Shown here: one piece after another, positions 11,186 to 20,806 of the stretch
Layout: each line of letters opens with the position of its first letter
Position numbering within the stretch: position 1 is the stretch's first letter
Source of the DNA: Acanthosepion lycidas
Lineage: Eukaryota > Mollusca > Cephalopoda > Sepiida > Sepiidae
DNA length: 64,000 bases
Reading direction: 5' to 3'
NCBI GenBank assembly: GCA_963932145.1
Contig: OZ010580.1
Span: forward strand, 3,716,634 to 3,780,633
Made by a program: the position numbers and the translations under genes
The notes under the pieces: generated by a model
What the model saw: only the letters and a program-made list of their open reading frames with translations
What the model was told of the DNA's origin: nothing
Databases searched by the model: none

Positions 11186-12805
11186 TGTGGCACCATTTAA
11201 CGAGGCAGAAGAGAAAAGGAAAGAGAGGAAGAAAGGGAGAGGCTAAGAACCGAATCGTGAGTGTTAAGCAAGAACACACACACAGCTAAGAGACAATGGA
11301 TAAAAGGATATTTTGATAAGTAACAAATGGCGAAGGAGTGTCATTACAATGACAGGGAAATTCTGAGTAAAAAGAAAGGGAAAGAAGGAAAGAATCAGAT
11401 ATGTTTTGGCATCGGTTGTGTTATCTAAAGATATGAAAACAAACTATTGGTACGGAAGACATCTTATTATCAGCTACAGGCCGGCTGGCCAGAGAAAGAG
11501 AAAGAAAAATTCAAATGAAAATGTTATTTCGTTAAGTGACGAAAACCATACAACTAAAAAGACTTAGACAGATATGAAAAATTAAAAAAAAAACACCCAC
11601 GAGCATCCTTGGCCTGCGATAATAAAATTTTGCCGAAAGAAAATAAATGTATTTTTTTCTTTCTTCGAGGCGACAGACCGACTGGAGCTTTGGAGATGTC
11701 CTTTTTTGAGACCATGTCGAGAAGACCACACATTCTGATAATTAGCGATAAAATACTTGAAGTAAACCACGTGTAGAACAAGAGTTATGACCGCCATTGT
11801 CATATTGTCCCGTTCGCGGCTGGAGAAATGATAAACCATTAAGGGGAAGAAAAGGGAAAGAAAAAGGAGATAATTTTTTTTTTTTAAGCAAGATATTTTT
11901 TTTTCCTGAAACAAAGCCGCAGATTCGTCCACGCCCGACTAAGACATCATTGGTCGAGTGGTGATCACGTGATGCACGAGGGAGGCTGTTGCCGCTCATC
12001 TGGAGGATGAGTAAGAGAGGTTGCCACGAAGATGTGGGGAGGGCAGTTCACGCCCCTCTGAAGTATGATGAGAAGGTGGGAGTGAGGAAAGGTTCCCAAA
12101 AATGGAAAAAGGTGGAAATTCCTAACCAGAGAGGTGGATATGTATTTAGAATTATCGAGGAACCCCCCGGCGCCGACAAACCCACCCCGGTTCTGGTCGG
12201 CGCCCATATAAACGAAGCCACAACAAGCAGAAGAGAGTCGAGACCCAGCAATTCCCAGAGTCAGTCTCCGGTTGAGGCACGCCTCGCAGATAGCTGACCA
12301 AGATTCGCGCACATTTTCCAGACCCACATCTTTAAACCAAGAACAATTATTTTGAAGAGCGACTTAGTTCCAGATCACCGAAATAAGTTTTTCTTTTGAC
12401 TTTCTCCAAAGACCCACCGAAACACCAATTTCTTAGAGAGCAGACGACTTGAAGTGTTAAAACTTGCCTAGCGGAAAACGACGTGTCACAATCCATAGAA
12501 CGGGTCGGGAGATAGATGCAGTCCTATGTATCGAACAACTAGACATAAAGTTTGTTACCTTTTTTCGTTGATACTTTGAACTTTTGAGTTTTTCTTTTAT
12601 TGCCATTCATGCGTATTTTTGTGGTATCACCCCCGTTGGACTCGGTTTGCAGTACGGCCCCGATGACTGATTGATTTCCTCTGCCTAGATCAAATCACAA
12701 CGTGGGTAGGCAGACTGGGAATCAAAGTAGGAAGTCACAGTTGGTGCCGTGGTAGACTGGGATACAACGACACGGTTGGCGCTGCGACCAGGGAACGACG
12801 TCACA
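11186..12805 (+). repeat. 5' LTR
   Basis: 1,620 bp, from TGTGGCACC to GACGTCACA (TGT...ACA ends). It is the direct repeat of 20807-22433. It contains several runs of A and T near 11582 and 11875 that differ in length between the LTRs, a TATA box at 12207 with a flanking inverted repeat, and two primer-site-like motifs near its 3' end. Confidence 0.95.
12169..12212 (+). promoter_or_regulatory. LTR core promoter: inverted repeat plus TATA box
   Basis: GGCGCCGAC (12169-12177) and GTCGGCGCC (12196-12204) are perfect 9-bp inverted arms, and TATAAA follows at 12207-12212. The same arrangement is at 21796-21839 in the 3' LTR, although the sequence just upstream of the first arm differs there by an indel. 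It is the best candidate for the U3 promoter of the element; I infer this from the TATA box and its position. Confidence 0.65.
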
Positions 12806-12868
12806 ACTGGTGCCGTGACCACAGGATAGGACCCTGGAACAGCCACTGCCACAATTAGTACCGTGACA
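12742..12868 (+). other. Primer-binding site and its tandem degenerate copies
   Basis: Two bases after the LTR end, TGGTGCCGTGACC (12808-12820) is in the normal place for the tRNA primer site. Related 13-mers lie at 12742 (TGGTGCCGTGGTA) and 12777 (TGGCGCTGCGACC), both inside the LTR, and at 12856 (TAGTACCGTGACA) in the leader. Each is followed by a purine-rich ACTGGGA/CAGGGA/ACAGGATAGGA-like tail. The tRNA used was not identified. Confidence 0.7.
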
Positions 12869-12963
12869 GCAGGACAGGATCCAGGATCGACCGCTGTTGC
12901 TGAGAAATTTCGAATAGGACTCAAAACGACCCGGGACCGAGAGGAACGAGAACAGAATCGTCT

Positions 12964-12969
12964 GTAAGG
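12964..12969 (+). promoter_or_regulatory. Candidate splice donor for env mRNA
   Basis: TCT|GTAAGG lies in the leader, 70 bp before the gag ATG at 13034. Together with an acceptor-like site just before the env ATG it could give the subgenomic env message known in errantiviruses. It is found by sequence match only. Confidence 0.4.
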
Positions 12970-13033
12970 TAGGACACTTTGCTTGATTTCCCAAACCCGA
13001 TTGTTGCTGCGTAGATTGTCTTTCTCTTTAAAT

Positions 13034-14040
13034 ATGTCGGACTATGATTCAGATAGAGCAGTGGGGGATGAAGAGGGGGTTAGACAAGGGTTGTCAGCTG
13101 ACCTGAGAAGTAGTTGGGTGGACCGAGGGTCCCAGCTTTTGACGGCAGTGGGAAAGATTTCAAAAACTGGCTGGCAATCCTGGAGAAGAGCCGAATTATA
13201 TATCGGCTCACAGATCAGGAGACCCTGTATCTGGCATATGATGCCACAAAGGGGAAAGCCTCTGAGTTTATGAAGGAGCTCTTGGAGAGTCAACCCCACT
13301 TGTCTTGGGAAAGATTAAAGGGACTATTGACCAAAGAATGCACCGACGAGGGCACGGCTATAGAGGCCATGAGGGCCCTCTTAAAGCTGACACAGCTGCG
13401 GGACGAAACCCCTGGAGAATTGGGGGCCCGAGCGGGGAAGCTGTCATCATTGGCCTTCCCAGAAGTGGTTAAAGACAATGCGGTCATGCAGGCCCAGTTA
13501 GCAAACCTGTATGTGGAGGCCCTAATTGACGAGCGTGTTCGTCACGACGTGCTGAAAGAGGGGCCGGTGAGACTATCGGCGGCAATAGAACTGGCCAAGG
13601 AGAGCCAGCGCATATGGGAAAAGGTAAAAAGGTGTGGAAGGAACCAGATACTAAGTCAAGAGGTCGGAAAAAGGGGGAAAGGCGGAAGACCCCCCGCGTG
13701 GAATCGGAGAGTCAAGCTAGAAGTAGATCAGCCTGAGGTGTGGGAAGAAGACCCCAATAGAAAGGCATGGTCAACCAGGCATGGATTTTATAAGCCCACG
13801 CCGGGTAGATACGGGCTGGTCTGCTGGACCAGTGGGCATGAGGACTACAGAGCGGCGGAATGTCCGACGAAGTGGGGTTTGCCTCCAGACTTCGAACAGG
13901 ACAGGTGCACCAGGTGTGGAAAGAGAGGACACCTGGCCAAGTGGTGCGGGCTAAGAAAAGGCGCCCCACCGATATTAACAAAGAAGACCGAGCCCAAGAG
14001 ACAAGACCAGGGAAAAGCCAGCGGGCCACCCCGGAATTAA
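13034..14040 (+). pseudogene. gag: gag, frame-broken
   Basis: Gag would form the particle core and package RNA. The first plausible ATG (13034, MSDYDSDRAVGDEEG) opens a frame that is lost near 13110-13130. The matching capsid-like sequence continues in the next frame (from 13114, where only a TTG could start it, directly after a TAG), beginning GGPRVPAFDGSGKDFKNWL. The capsid-like part runs to about 13630. One CCHC zinc knuckle follows (13906-13947, CTRCGKRGHLAKWC), and the frame ends at the TAA at 14038. Two further knuckles (14175-14270) are in the pol frame, so the nucleocapsid end is separated from gag by a second shift. Whether that shift is programmed or a lesion cannot be told here. 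Confidence 0.85.
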
Positions 14041-16031
14041 GAGGGAGGGTAGCCCAGTTAAAAATAAGGGAAATAAAAGCTTGGACCAGTGGTCGGGCGA
14101 GCCGCTTGGGTAGAGGACAGGTCCCCCCGGGAGTAAACGAGAGGTTAGCCCAGTTGAAGAGAAAAAGAACAAAATGTTGGACATGTGGTCAGGTGGGCCA
14201 CTTTGCGGCGAACTGTCCGGCAAGAAGGTGCTGGTTTTGTAGGAGACCAGGGCACTTGAAGAGAAGCTGTATCCTTAGGAACAGCCGCGGGAGCCTGGGA
14301 GAGGTTCAGCCGGGCCCGCCCAGGTGCGAAAAGCGCAGAACTTCCCCCCGTAAGAATAATGAAGGTGATTTATTGCTGCCGGCGCCTATGGCTGGGATGA
14401 CCCAAGGGTTGGGGCCCAGGAAGAGGAAAGCCCAAGTGTTCTCTTCGCTGACGCAAGAGAAGGAGCTATCCTGTAGAGCAGAGATAGTGGGTAAGGCGAT
14501 GAAAGGTCTGGTAGACACAGGAGCATCTGTGTCATTGCTGAGAGAGGAAGCATACAGGCGGGTGAAACGGAAGAGTAGGTTACGGGAAGCGGACATAGAG
14601 GTCACGCAAACAGATGGAGCCCCCCTGAAGATAAAAGGGGTGGTGAGGCTCCCTGTGAGGATTGGGAAATTAAGAAGCACCCAAAATTTTTACGTCACCC
14701 CCGACCTGTGTACGGAGGCAATCTTGGGAGAAGATTGGCTCCGGAGCCAGAGGGCCCAGATAAAGTTCAACCCCACTGTGCTGATAGTGAATGGCGAGAG
14801 AACGCCATTGGGATGCCCACCGGAAGAGGATATAATAATAGTGGTGGCGGAAGATGTAAAGCTTCCCCCTAGAACGGCGGTGTCGGGAAAGGGTAGGTTA
14901 ATGTCAGGGAAGAAAATAGGAAAAGGACCCCTGCAGTTGGTCCCTGTGGAAGGGAAGGGCCTAGAAGAGAATGAGGTAACTCTGTGTGAGACGGTGGTGG
15001 AGGCAGCTGAATTAGTGCCCATTATGATGGTGAACCAGGCCCAAAAGACTATAGAGGTTAGGAGAGGGAAAGAGATAGGGAAAGCGCTAACACTACGGAC
15101 TCTGAATCGGGTGAGATTCGAAGAGAAACGAAGAAAAATTGTAGAGCAAACAGAAGGAATAGTGGACGAAGATATATTAGCACCGGATCAATTTAGAACC
15201 AGGGTGGGAGGTCTGCTGAGGGATAATCGAGATGTGGTAGCCCAGTCAGACAAGGAATTGGGCCAGACCCACACAGTCAAAATGAAAATCGACACCGGAG
15301 ATCACCCCCCTGTGAAATTAAAACCCTACCGGACACCTATTCATAAAAGACCCCTTGTAGAAGAGGCAGTAGAAGAGATGTTGGAAGCTGGGATGATCGA
15401 AAGATCGATCTCCCCTTGGAGCTTCCCAATCGTAATAGTAGGTAAGAAAGATGGCGGGCACCGTTTTTGTGTAGATTTTAGGAAACTGAATTCTATATCG
15501 AAGCCGTTGGCGGTGCCATTGCCACTAATAGATGACATATTGGCATTATTAGGGAAGGCAAAGTACTTCTCTACGTTGGACTTGAGATCCGGGTATTGGC
15601 AGGTAGCCCTTGATGAGGCTGACAAGGAGAAGGCCGCATTTGCGTGTCACCTAGGACTGTTCCAGTTCAGGGTGATACCATTCGGTTTAGCTAATGCCCC
15701 GGGAATCTTCCAACAGCTGATGTCAATAGTGTTAGGAGGATACGAGAGCTTTGCCATGGCATATTTGGACGATATCTTAATATTTTCGGAGACAGTAGAA
15801 CAACACTTTTTCCATCTAAAACAAGTGTTGGGAAGGTTAAGAAAACACGGCTTAAAATTGAACTTGTCGAAGTGTCAGTTTCTGAAGGAGGAGACTAGAT
15901 ATTTGGGCTTTGTTATAAACGGAGACGGTATTAAACCCGACATGGATAAGGTGAAAGTCATAAGGGAAATGCCAGAACCTAAGACAGTGAGACAGGTAAG
16001 AGGTTTTATAGGAACTATAGGTTACTACTGA
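13860..16031 (+). pseudogene. pol: pol part 1: nucleocapsid knuckles, protease, reverse transcriptase
   Basis: The open frame overlaps gag by 181 bp in the -1 frame. In order: a decayed knuckle-like repeat (about 14060-14110), two CCHC knuckles (14175-14270: CWTCGQVGHFAANC and CWFCRRPGHLKRSC), an aspartic protease with DTGAS (Asp codon 14514) and ILGEDWL (about 14721), then the reverse transcriptase. The RT has the VDFRKLN, LDLRSGYWQV and PFGLANAP motifs and the catalytic YLDD at 15762-15773. It stops at a TGA (16029-16031) in the thumb/connection region just after GTIGYY. Similar sequence continues in the same frame, so this is a nonsense mutation, plausibly CGA to TGA at a CpG. Confidence 0.92.
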
Positions 16032-17825
16032 CGCTTCGTCCCGGCATTTTCGAGAATTGACATACCACTAGTAGCCCTGACGAAGAAATACGCTAGGTTC
16101 AAGTGGACAGAGGATTGTCAACAGGCATTTGATACGTTAAAAGAACAGTTGACAGCCGTCCCACTGCTGACGTACCCAGACCTCAGCACGCCCATGGTAC
16201 TATACACTGATGCCAGTGAGCAGTGTGTAGGAGCAGTTCTTACCCAGCCGTGTCCCGATAAAGAAGGACCAGTGCCAGGCATACCAGAGGAAGTACCGAT
16301 ATACTTTCTCTCTCATAAGCTCTCAGAGACACAACAGAGATGGCCAGTAATAGAAAGAGAAGCATATGCTATCATGTATGCTTTCCAAAAACTGGACTAC
16401 TACTTGAATGGTGCGGTCTTTACTATAAAAACAGACCACAAACCTCTGCAGTACCTATTGCAGGCAGAGTGGACAAATAATAAGAAGATTCAACAGTGGG
16501 CCCTTAAGTTAAGTGGCTACCACTGTAAGATAGAGTATTTGGCAGGGAAGGAAAACACGTGCGCAGATTTACTCTCAAGAATACCGAAACAACTGGAAGA
16601 AAGATCTGTAAAAGAAGAGCAGGGAGTAGATGATAAAGCCTATAGAATAGGAGTAATTAACTCTAATAAGCGAAAAGATCGCCCTATGTTAGAATCGAAC
16701 GAAGAAGGGGACACACAGATAATAACCGATCCCTACTGGACAGAAGGAATTGAGAAGGAGCAGGCAGACAGTGAAATAGCTGCCCTGAGAGAAAAGGTGA
16801 AGGCAGGAGAGACCACCAAGTATGCCATAATAGAGGAAAGGCTGTATTATCTCTCAGGCAGGGATGAGGAAGTCAAGCCCAAGTTGTATGTGCCCAAAAG
16901 TTTAAGACAGTATTGGAACAGTGCCACGAGAGGTTGGGTCACATGGGAATTGATAGGTCATGTGATCTAATAGGAAGAAAGTACTATTGGCCCAAATTGT
17001 ACGGAGAGGTCACTAACTCCTAATGTTCGGAGCTGCGTAGTGTGCCAGTCGCAGAGCAGAAGGCAGGAAATGGCACCATTGGAGGAGACGGACGTGCCGA
17101 ACTTCCCCTTCGAGAAAGTGAGTATGGATGTATCAGGACCATATGGGGAAACTGCGCAGGGAAACAACTACATAGTGAGTTTTGTCGATTGGCTAACAAA
17201 TTGGTCTGAGGCATTTGCAGTACCACACAAGAAGGCTAGAACTGTGGCCGGTTTGATAATAAGTGAAATCTTCCCTAGGTATGGCGCCCCTGTGCAGTTG
17301 GTAACAGATAATGGCACGGAGAATATAAACAGCATAATGAGAGAAGTGCTGACAGGTTTGAATATAGAGCATGTAAAAACATCTCCATATCACCCCCAAG
17401 GAAATGCTAAAGTGGAAAGGTTTCATAGAACCTTGGGAGATGTATTGGCCAAGCTGGTCAGAGAGAACACTGGAAACTGGGACTTGTATTTGACACACGC
17501 TCTGGCGGCCGTGAGGTTTACGATAAACGAAACCTCCAGATTTTCTCCTTACTTTGTGTTGTTTGGCAGAGACGTGGTCCTGCCTGTTGATAACCTAGTG
17601 AAGCCCCGAAGAAAGTATATGGGAGAAGATCATCATCAGCTGTTGCTGGAACAACAACATAAGATATTTGTACAGGCCAGAAGAAGAATAAAGAGGGCAC
17701 AGAAGAGAAGAAATGAGAGAGTGAATGCTGAAAGAAAGGTAAAAGAATTGAAGGTTGGAGACCCTGTCTACTATAAAGTCCACCAGAGAGAAGGAAAGCT
17801 GGACCAAAGATGGGAACCGTACTAA
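16032..17825 (+). pseudogene. pol: pol part 2: RNase H and integrase core, frameshifted
   Basis: Continues the frame of part 1. RNase H carries LYTDASEQCVGAV (about 16202), EREAYAIMYA and TDHKPLQYLL (about 16431), then CADLLSRIPK. The integrase zinc-binding segment is split: its His pair (HERLGHMG, about 16930) is in another frame, and the Cys pair (CVVCQ, about 17034-17050) returns to the original frame, so at least two indels fall between 16909 and 17040. The catalytic triad is visible: Asp in VSMDVSG (about 17127), Asp in VTDNGTEN (17308) and Glu in GNAKVERFH (17415). A TAA at 17823 falls inside the C-terminal GPY-like motif (RWEPY), and similarity continues beyond it. Confidence 0.9.
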
Positions 17826-18521
17826 CGGATAGTAGAGCAGACGGGTCCAGTATCATATGTAATATGGGATCAAGTGGCAGGACGAGCAAGGAGGGTCCAT
17901 GCCAATGATCTAAAGAAGGCTGAAATAGCTAACCTGGAAATGAGCGAGCCGAGGCCTAAGAAGACAAGGACAAGGAACGTAACTCTGGTTGAGCCGGAAG
18001 AAATGGAGACGGAGGAAGATTCCGAAGAAAATGAGGAGATAGATCGACTTGGCCAGATAGACGAAGCGATCCGAGTGACGGGGTTGGAACTCTCGGCGGA
18101 TATCAGCGGTGTTCAGTCGTCGACTGAATCGGTGCAGAGAAGACCCTGCGAGGTCGCCATCGCACCCCCATGTCCAAAGGAAAGGAAGAGAAAGACGAGG
18201 AGATCCAATCAAGCAGCCAAGGGCTCTAAAAAGAGGCACCCTGAACAGGACGAAGGGCCCAGCGAGTGGGAGGAAGAGGATCAAATACCCCTTTCCCAGC
18301 TCAAGGAAAAGCTAAGGAACAGGAGAGATCTAGACATAGAGTCAGTAGGTATTAAAGACGTCCAGAGCGAGGACTCTAAACAGAAGGAAGAATCAGGGGA
18401 GGAAGAAGAGGACAAAACACCTCATGGACGGGAATTCAACACAGAGGCAAGGTTAGAGGTTGAGCAGAGACCACCTCGGAAGATGAGATCAAGAAGGGTG
18501 AAGAACCCCAAATCTCAGTAG
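17826..18521 (+). pseudogene. pol: pol part 3: integrase C-terminal end and charged tail
   Basis: In the same frame as the integrase core, after the TAA at 17823. The first residues (RIVEQTGPVSYVIWD) complete the GPY-like chromodomain-free C-terminal module of the integrase. About 200 residues of very charged sequence follow, with acidic runs (EEMETEEDSEENEE, SGEEEEDK) and basic runs (KERKRKTRR, KMRSRRVK). No known domain was recognised in the tail. Such tails may tether the integration complex, but that is a guess. Confidence 0.75.
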
Positions 18522-18887
18522 AACAAAGAAGGCTGTGCAGAATAGAAACATTCGGTGTCGACAGGTAACGACACTGGCTCATCCAAAAAAAACCTGCTGG
18601 CTGACTGTGGTGGATGTGGATGGAGGGGATGGAGTCGCGGGCTGCATCTCACGAAGGACGGAAGAAGATTATTGGCATTGCTGACTGGCCATCAGTGGTG
18701 TCATGAAGTACGACCTTTGGGAGTGAGCGCCACACACACCTGTCCGGGCCATTCTGTCTGCTAGGAGTTAGTTAGAGGAGGGAAGAGCTGAACTTAGTAA
18801 GAAATTATGGAATACTTGAGTAAAGAATTGAGCAAAACTGAATGGTTATGAGGAATAAAAACAAGAGAATTTTGTTACCTTACAGGA
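18522..18887 (+). promoter_or_regulatory. pol-env spacer with candidate splice acceptor
   Basis: 366 bp without a credible gene; an open stretch at 18555-18764 has no ATG. Just before env the sequence TTTTGTTACCTTACAG|GAATG (ends 18886) is a pyrimidine-rich 3' splice site, placed to give a spliced env message from the leader donor at 12964. Confidence 0.5.
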
Positions 18888-20225
18888 ATGATCAAGATGA
18901 AAGGGCTGATGATGATGATGGTGATAGCCACACTGATGGTGACGATGGCGGAAGCTGGGAAGCACAGCCGAAACACCATTTTTAAAAAGACGAGTGAAGT
19001 AATAATAACCAGGTCTAAATGGTTGATCACATTCGTGATAGATTTGAAACCATACGAGTCGCTACTAAATAAGTTAAGAAATGAGCTAACGCAGCTGGAT
19101 GCAGCCCGGTTGAAGGTAGGGCAAGATTATCCCAAGGAAAAAGGGTATCTTAGTTTACTACACTCCCTGGAATCAGAGGCCACTATGATAGAGGCTCAAT
19201 GGAGGGACATGCAAAATTACCTGAAGGGAATAGAGTTACTGCAGACGCGGGAAAAGAGATCAGTACTTCCGATTTTAGGAAAAGCGTTAAATGTCCTGTT
19301 TGGAACAGTGACTGAAGATGACGTTAAATTCATAAGAAGGAAACTGGGAGAAGTGGAAGTAAACCAGAGGACGCTTACTCAAGTGGCAAGGGAGAGTGTA
19401 ACAATATTAAATGTGACAATGTTGGAAGTGGCCAAGAATAGAGCCAGAATCAATTGGTTAATAAATAACCTGGCGGGGTTGAGACAAGAGGTAATTAATG
19501 ATACAGAAACTGTAATGATAGAATTACAGGAAACGAGTGGATTCATGCAAAGATATTTCCAACTAATGACAATTACGAATAAGGTACGACAAACTAGTCA
19601 GTCGTTGACGACCTTGCTGGAACACGTGAGAGCGCAATTAGACATGCTGTCATTGGGACACCTCTCCCCAAGCATAGTAAACCCGAGTCACCTAAAGGAA
19701 GTGCTACTCGGAATACAGACCGAGTTACCCCACCATTTAAGACTGCCAGTGGACCCCACTAAAGAATTGTGGAAATATTATAATGCACTGGGATGTGTGA
19801 CCTTGTTGGAAAATAGACGACTATTGGTTGTGATATCTGTTCCGTTGTTAGATATTGAGAGTATATTCGAGATATACCAGGTTATAAATTTACCCATTCC
19901 CTACCCCAGAAGACATCAAGGTTTGGGAATGATAGCAAGGTACAAGGTGGAAACAGAATACATAGCTTTAAATTCAGGGAGAAGGAAATTCATGTTGCTA
20001 ACAGGTGAAGAAGCTAGAAAGTGTAGAGATAATGCTCTAGGGACTTGTACCTCGTTAAGCCCTATCTATATAACTGGTAACCACAAGATGTGCATACTAG
20101 AATTGTTTGAAAGGAAGAGAGAGGGAATTAAAAGAACTTGCCAAGTAGAGGTATTAGCAAACACGGCATTACCACAAGTTATCAGTATTTCAGATGGCCA
20201 CACAGAAACCTATCAGCTTGTCTAG
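18888..20225 (+). pseudogene. env: env: F-type fusion glycoprotein-like, truncated
   Basis: 445 codons from an ATG directly after a splice acceptor-like site. Residues 1-24 are a Met-rich hydrophobic signal peptide. REKR at residues 121-124 is a furin-type site, and the hydrophobic stretch that starts at Ser125 and carries LFGTVTEDD shortly after is the hallmark fusion-peptide region of baculovirus F and errantivirus Env proteins. A long helical region rich in heptads follows (about 150-260), then a Cys-bearing region (GCVTLLENR, EEARKCRDNALGTC, CQVEVLA). A TAG at 20223 ends it. No membrane anchor is found before or after the stop, and the protein is shorter than usual for this family, so the distal ectodomain and anchor seem deleted. 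The protein is not functional as it stands. Confidence 0.85.
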
Positions 20226-20459
20226 GTTGTGTGGGGGAGAGTCCAAAAGGACAAGAGTAAGAGGAGATTAACGAACGACAATCCAATGCGCATGCAGCAA
20301 CTCGAGAGGGAGATACCGAGCAGTGTTCCTTACTCATACAGAATCGGCGAAGAAATTGCAGGAAGACCAACGGAGGAGGCTGGCGTGAGACCGCCACGTG
20401 CGGCGGAAAAACCTCCCACAGCGGAGAAGAAAACATTGACCAAGAAAAACAAGCCATAG
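20226..20459 (+). pseudogene. env: env remnant after the stop: basic cytoplasmic-tail-like end
   Basis: In frame with env past the TAG at 20223. Reads VVWGRVQKDKSKRRLTNDNP and on to KKTLTKKNKP before TAG at 20457. It is polar and basic, like a cytoplasmic tail. Only the VVW at its start could be the last turn of a lost membrane segment. Confidence 0.6.
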
Positions 20460-20513
20460 TAACCACATCGGCACCCACAGGCACACGCACACATGACATT
20501 ACATATAGAATAG

Positions 20514-20704
20514 AAGAACTTGAAAAAAGAACATTAAACTTGCATGTAAAACAGAAGATGAAAAAGAACATTACACTTGCATGTAAAACAGAAGAAGAAA
20601 AAGAACATTACATTGCATGTAGAACAGAAGAAGATGAAAAAGAACATTACATTGCATGTAGAACAGAAGAACTTGAAAGAGAACATTACGTTGCATGTAG
20701 GAAA
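20514..20704 (+). repeat. Tandem repeat of 36-41 bp before the polypurine tract
   Basis: Five units share the core AAAGAACATTACATTGCATG and an ...AACAGAAGAA end, with indels between units. They lie between the env relic and the 3' LTR, in sequence that codes for nothing recognisable. Confidence 0.85.
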
Positions 20705-20796
20705 GTAGTATAGAATTGCATGGGACAAATGCATGATGCATGTTAAATGGTGTATTTGGGTTTAGGTGTCATTTACGGGTAAATGACAAATCGGTT

Positions 20797-20805
20797 AGGG
20801 GAGGA
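20797..20805 (+). other. Polypurine tract
   Basis: AGGGGAGGA ends one base before the 3' LTR. It has the position and composition of the plus-strand primer for reverse transcription. Confidence 0.8.
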
Positions 20806-20806
20806 T

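Noticed and set aside
11582-12000. Open frames on the minus strand of both LTRs (about 11582-11999 and 21154-21620)
   Set aside because: They depend on homopolymer lengths that differ between the LTRs, and the readings change frame.
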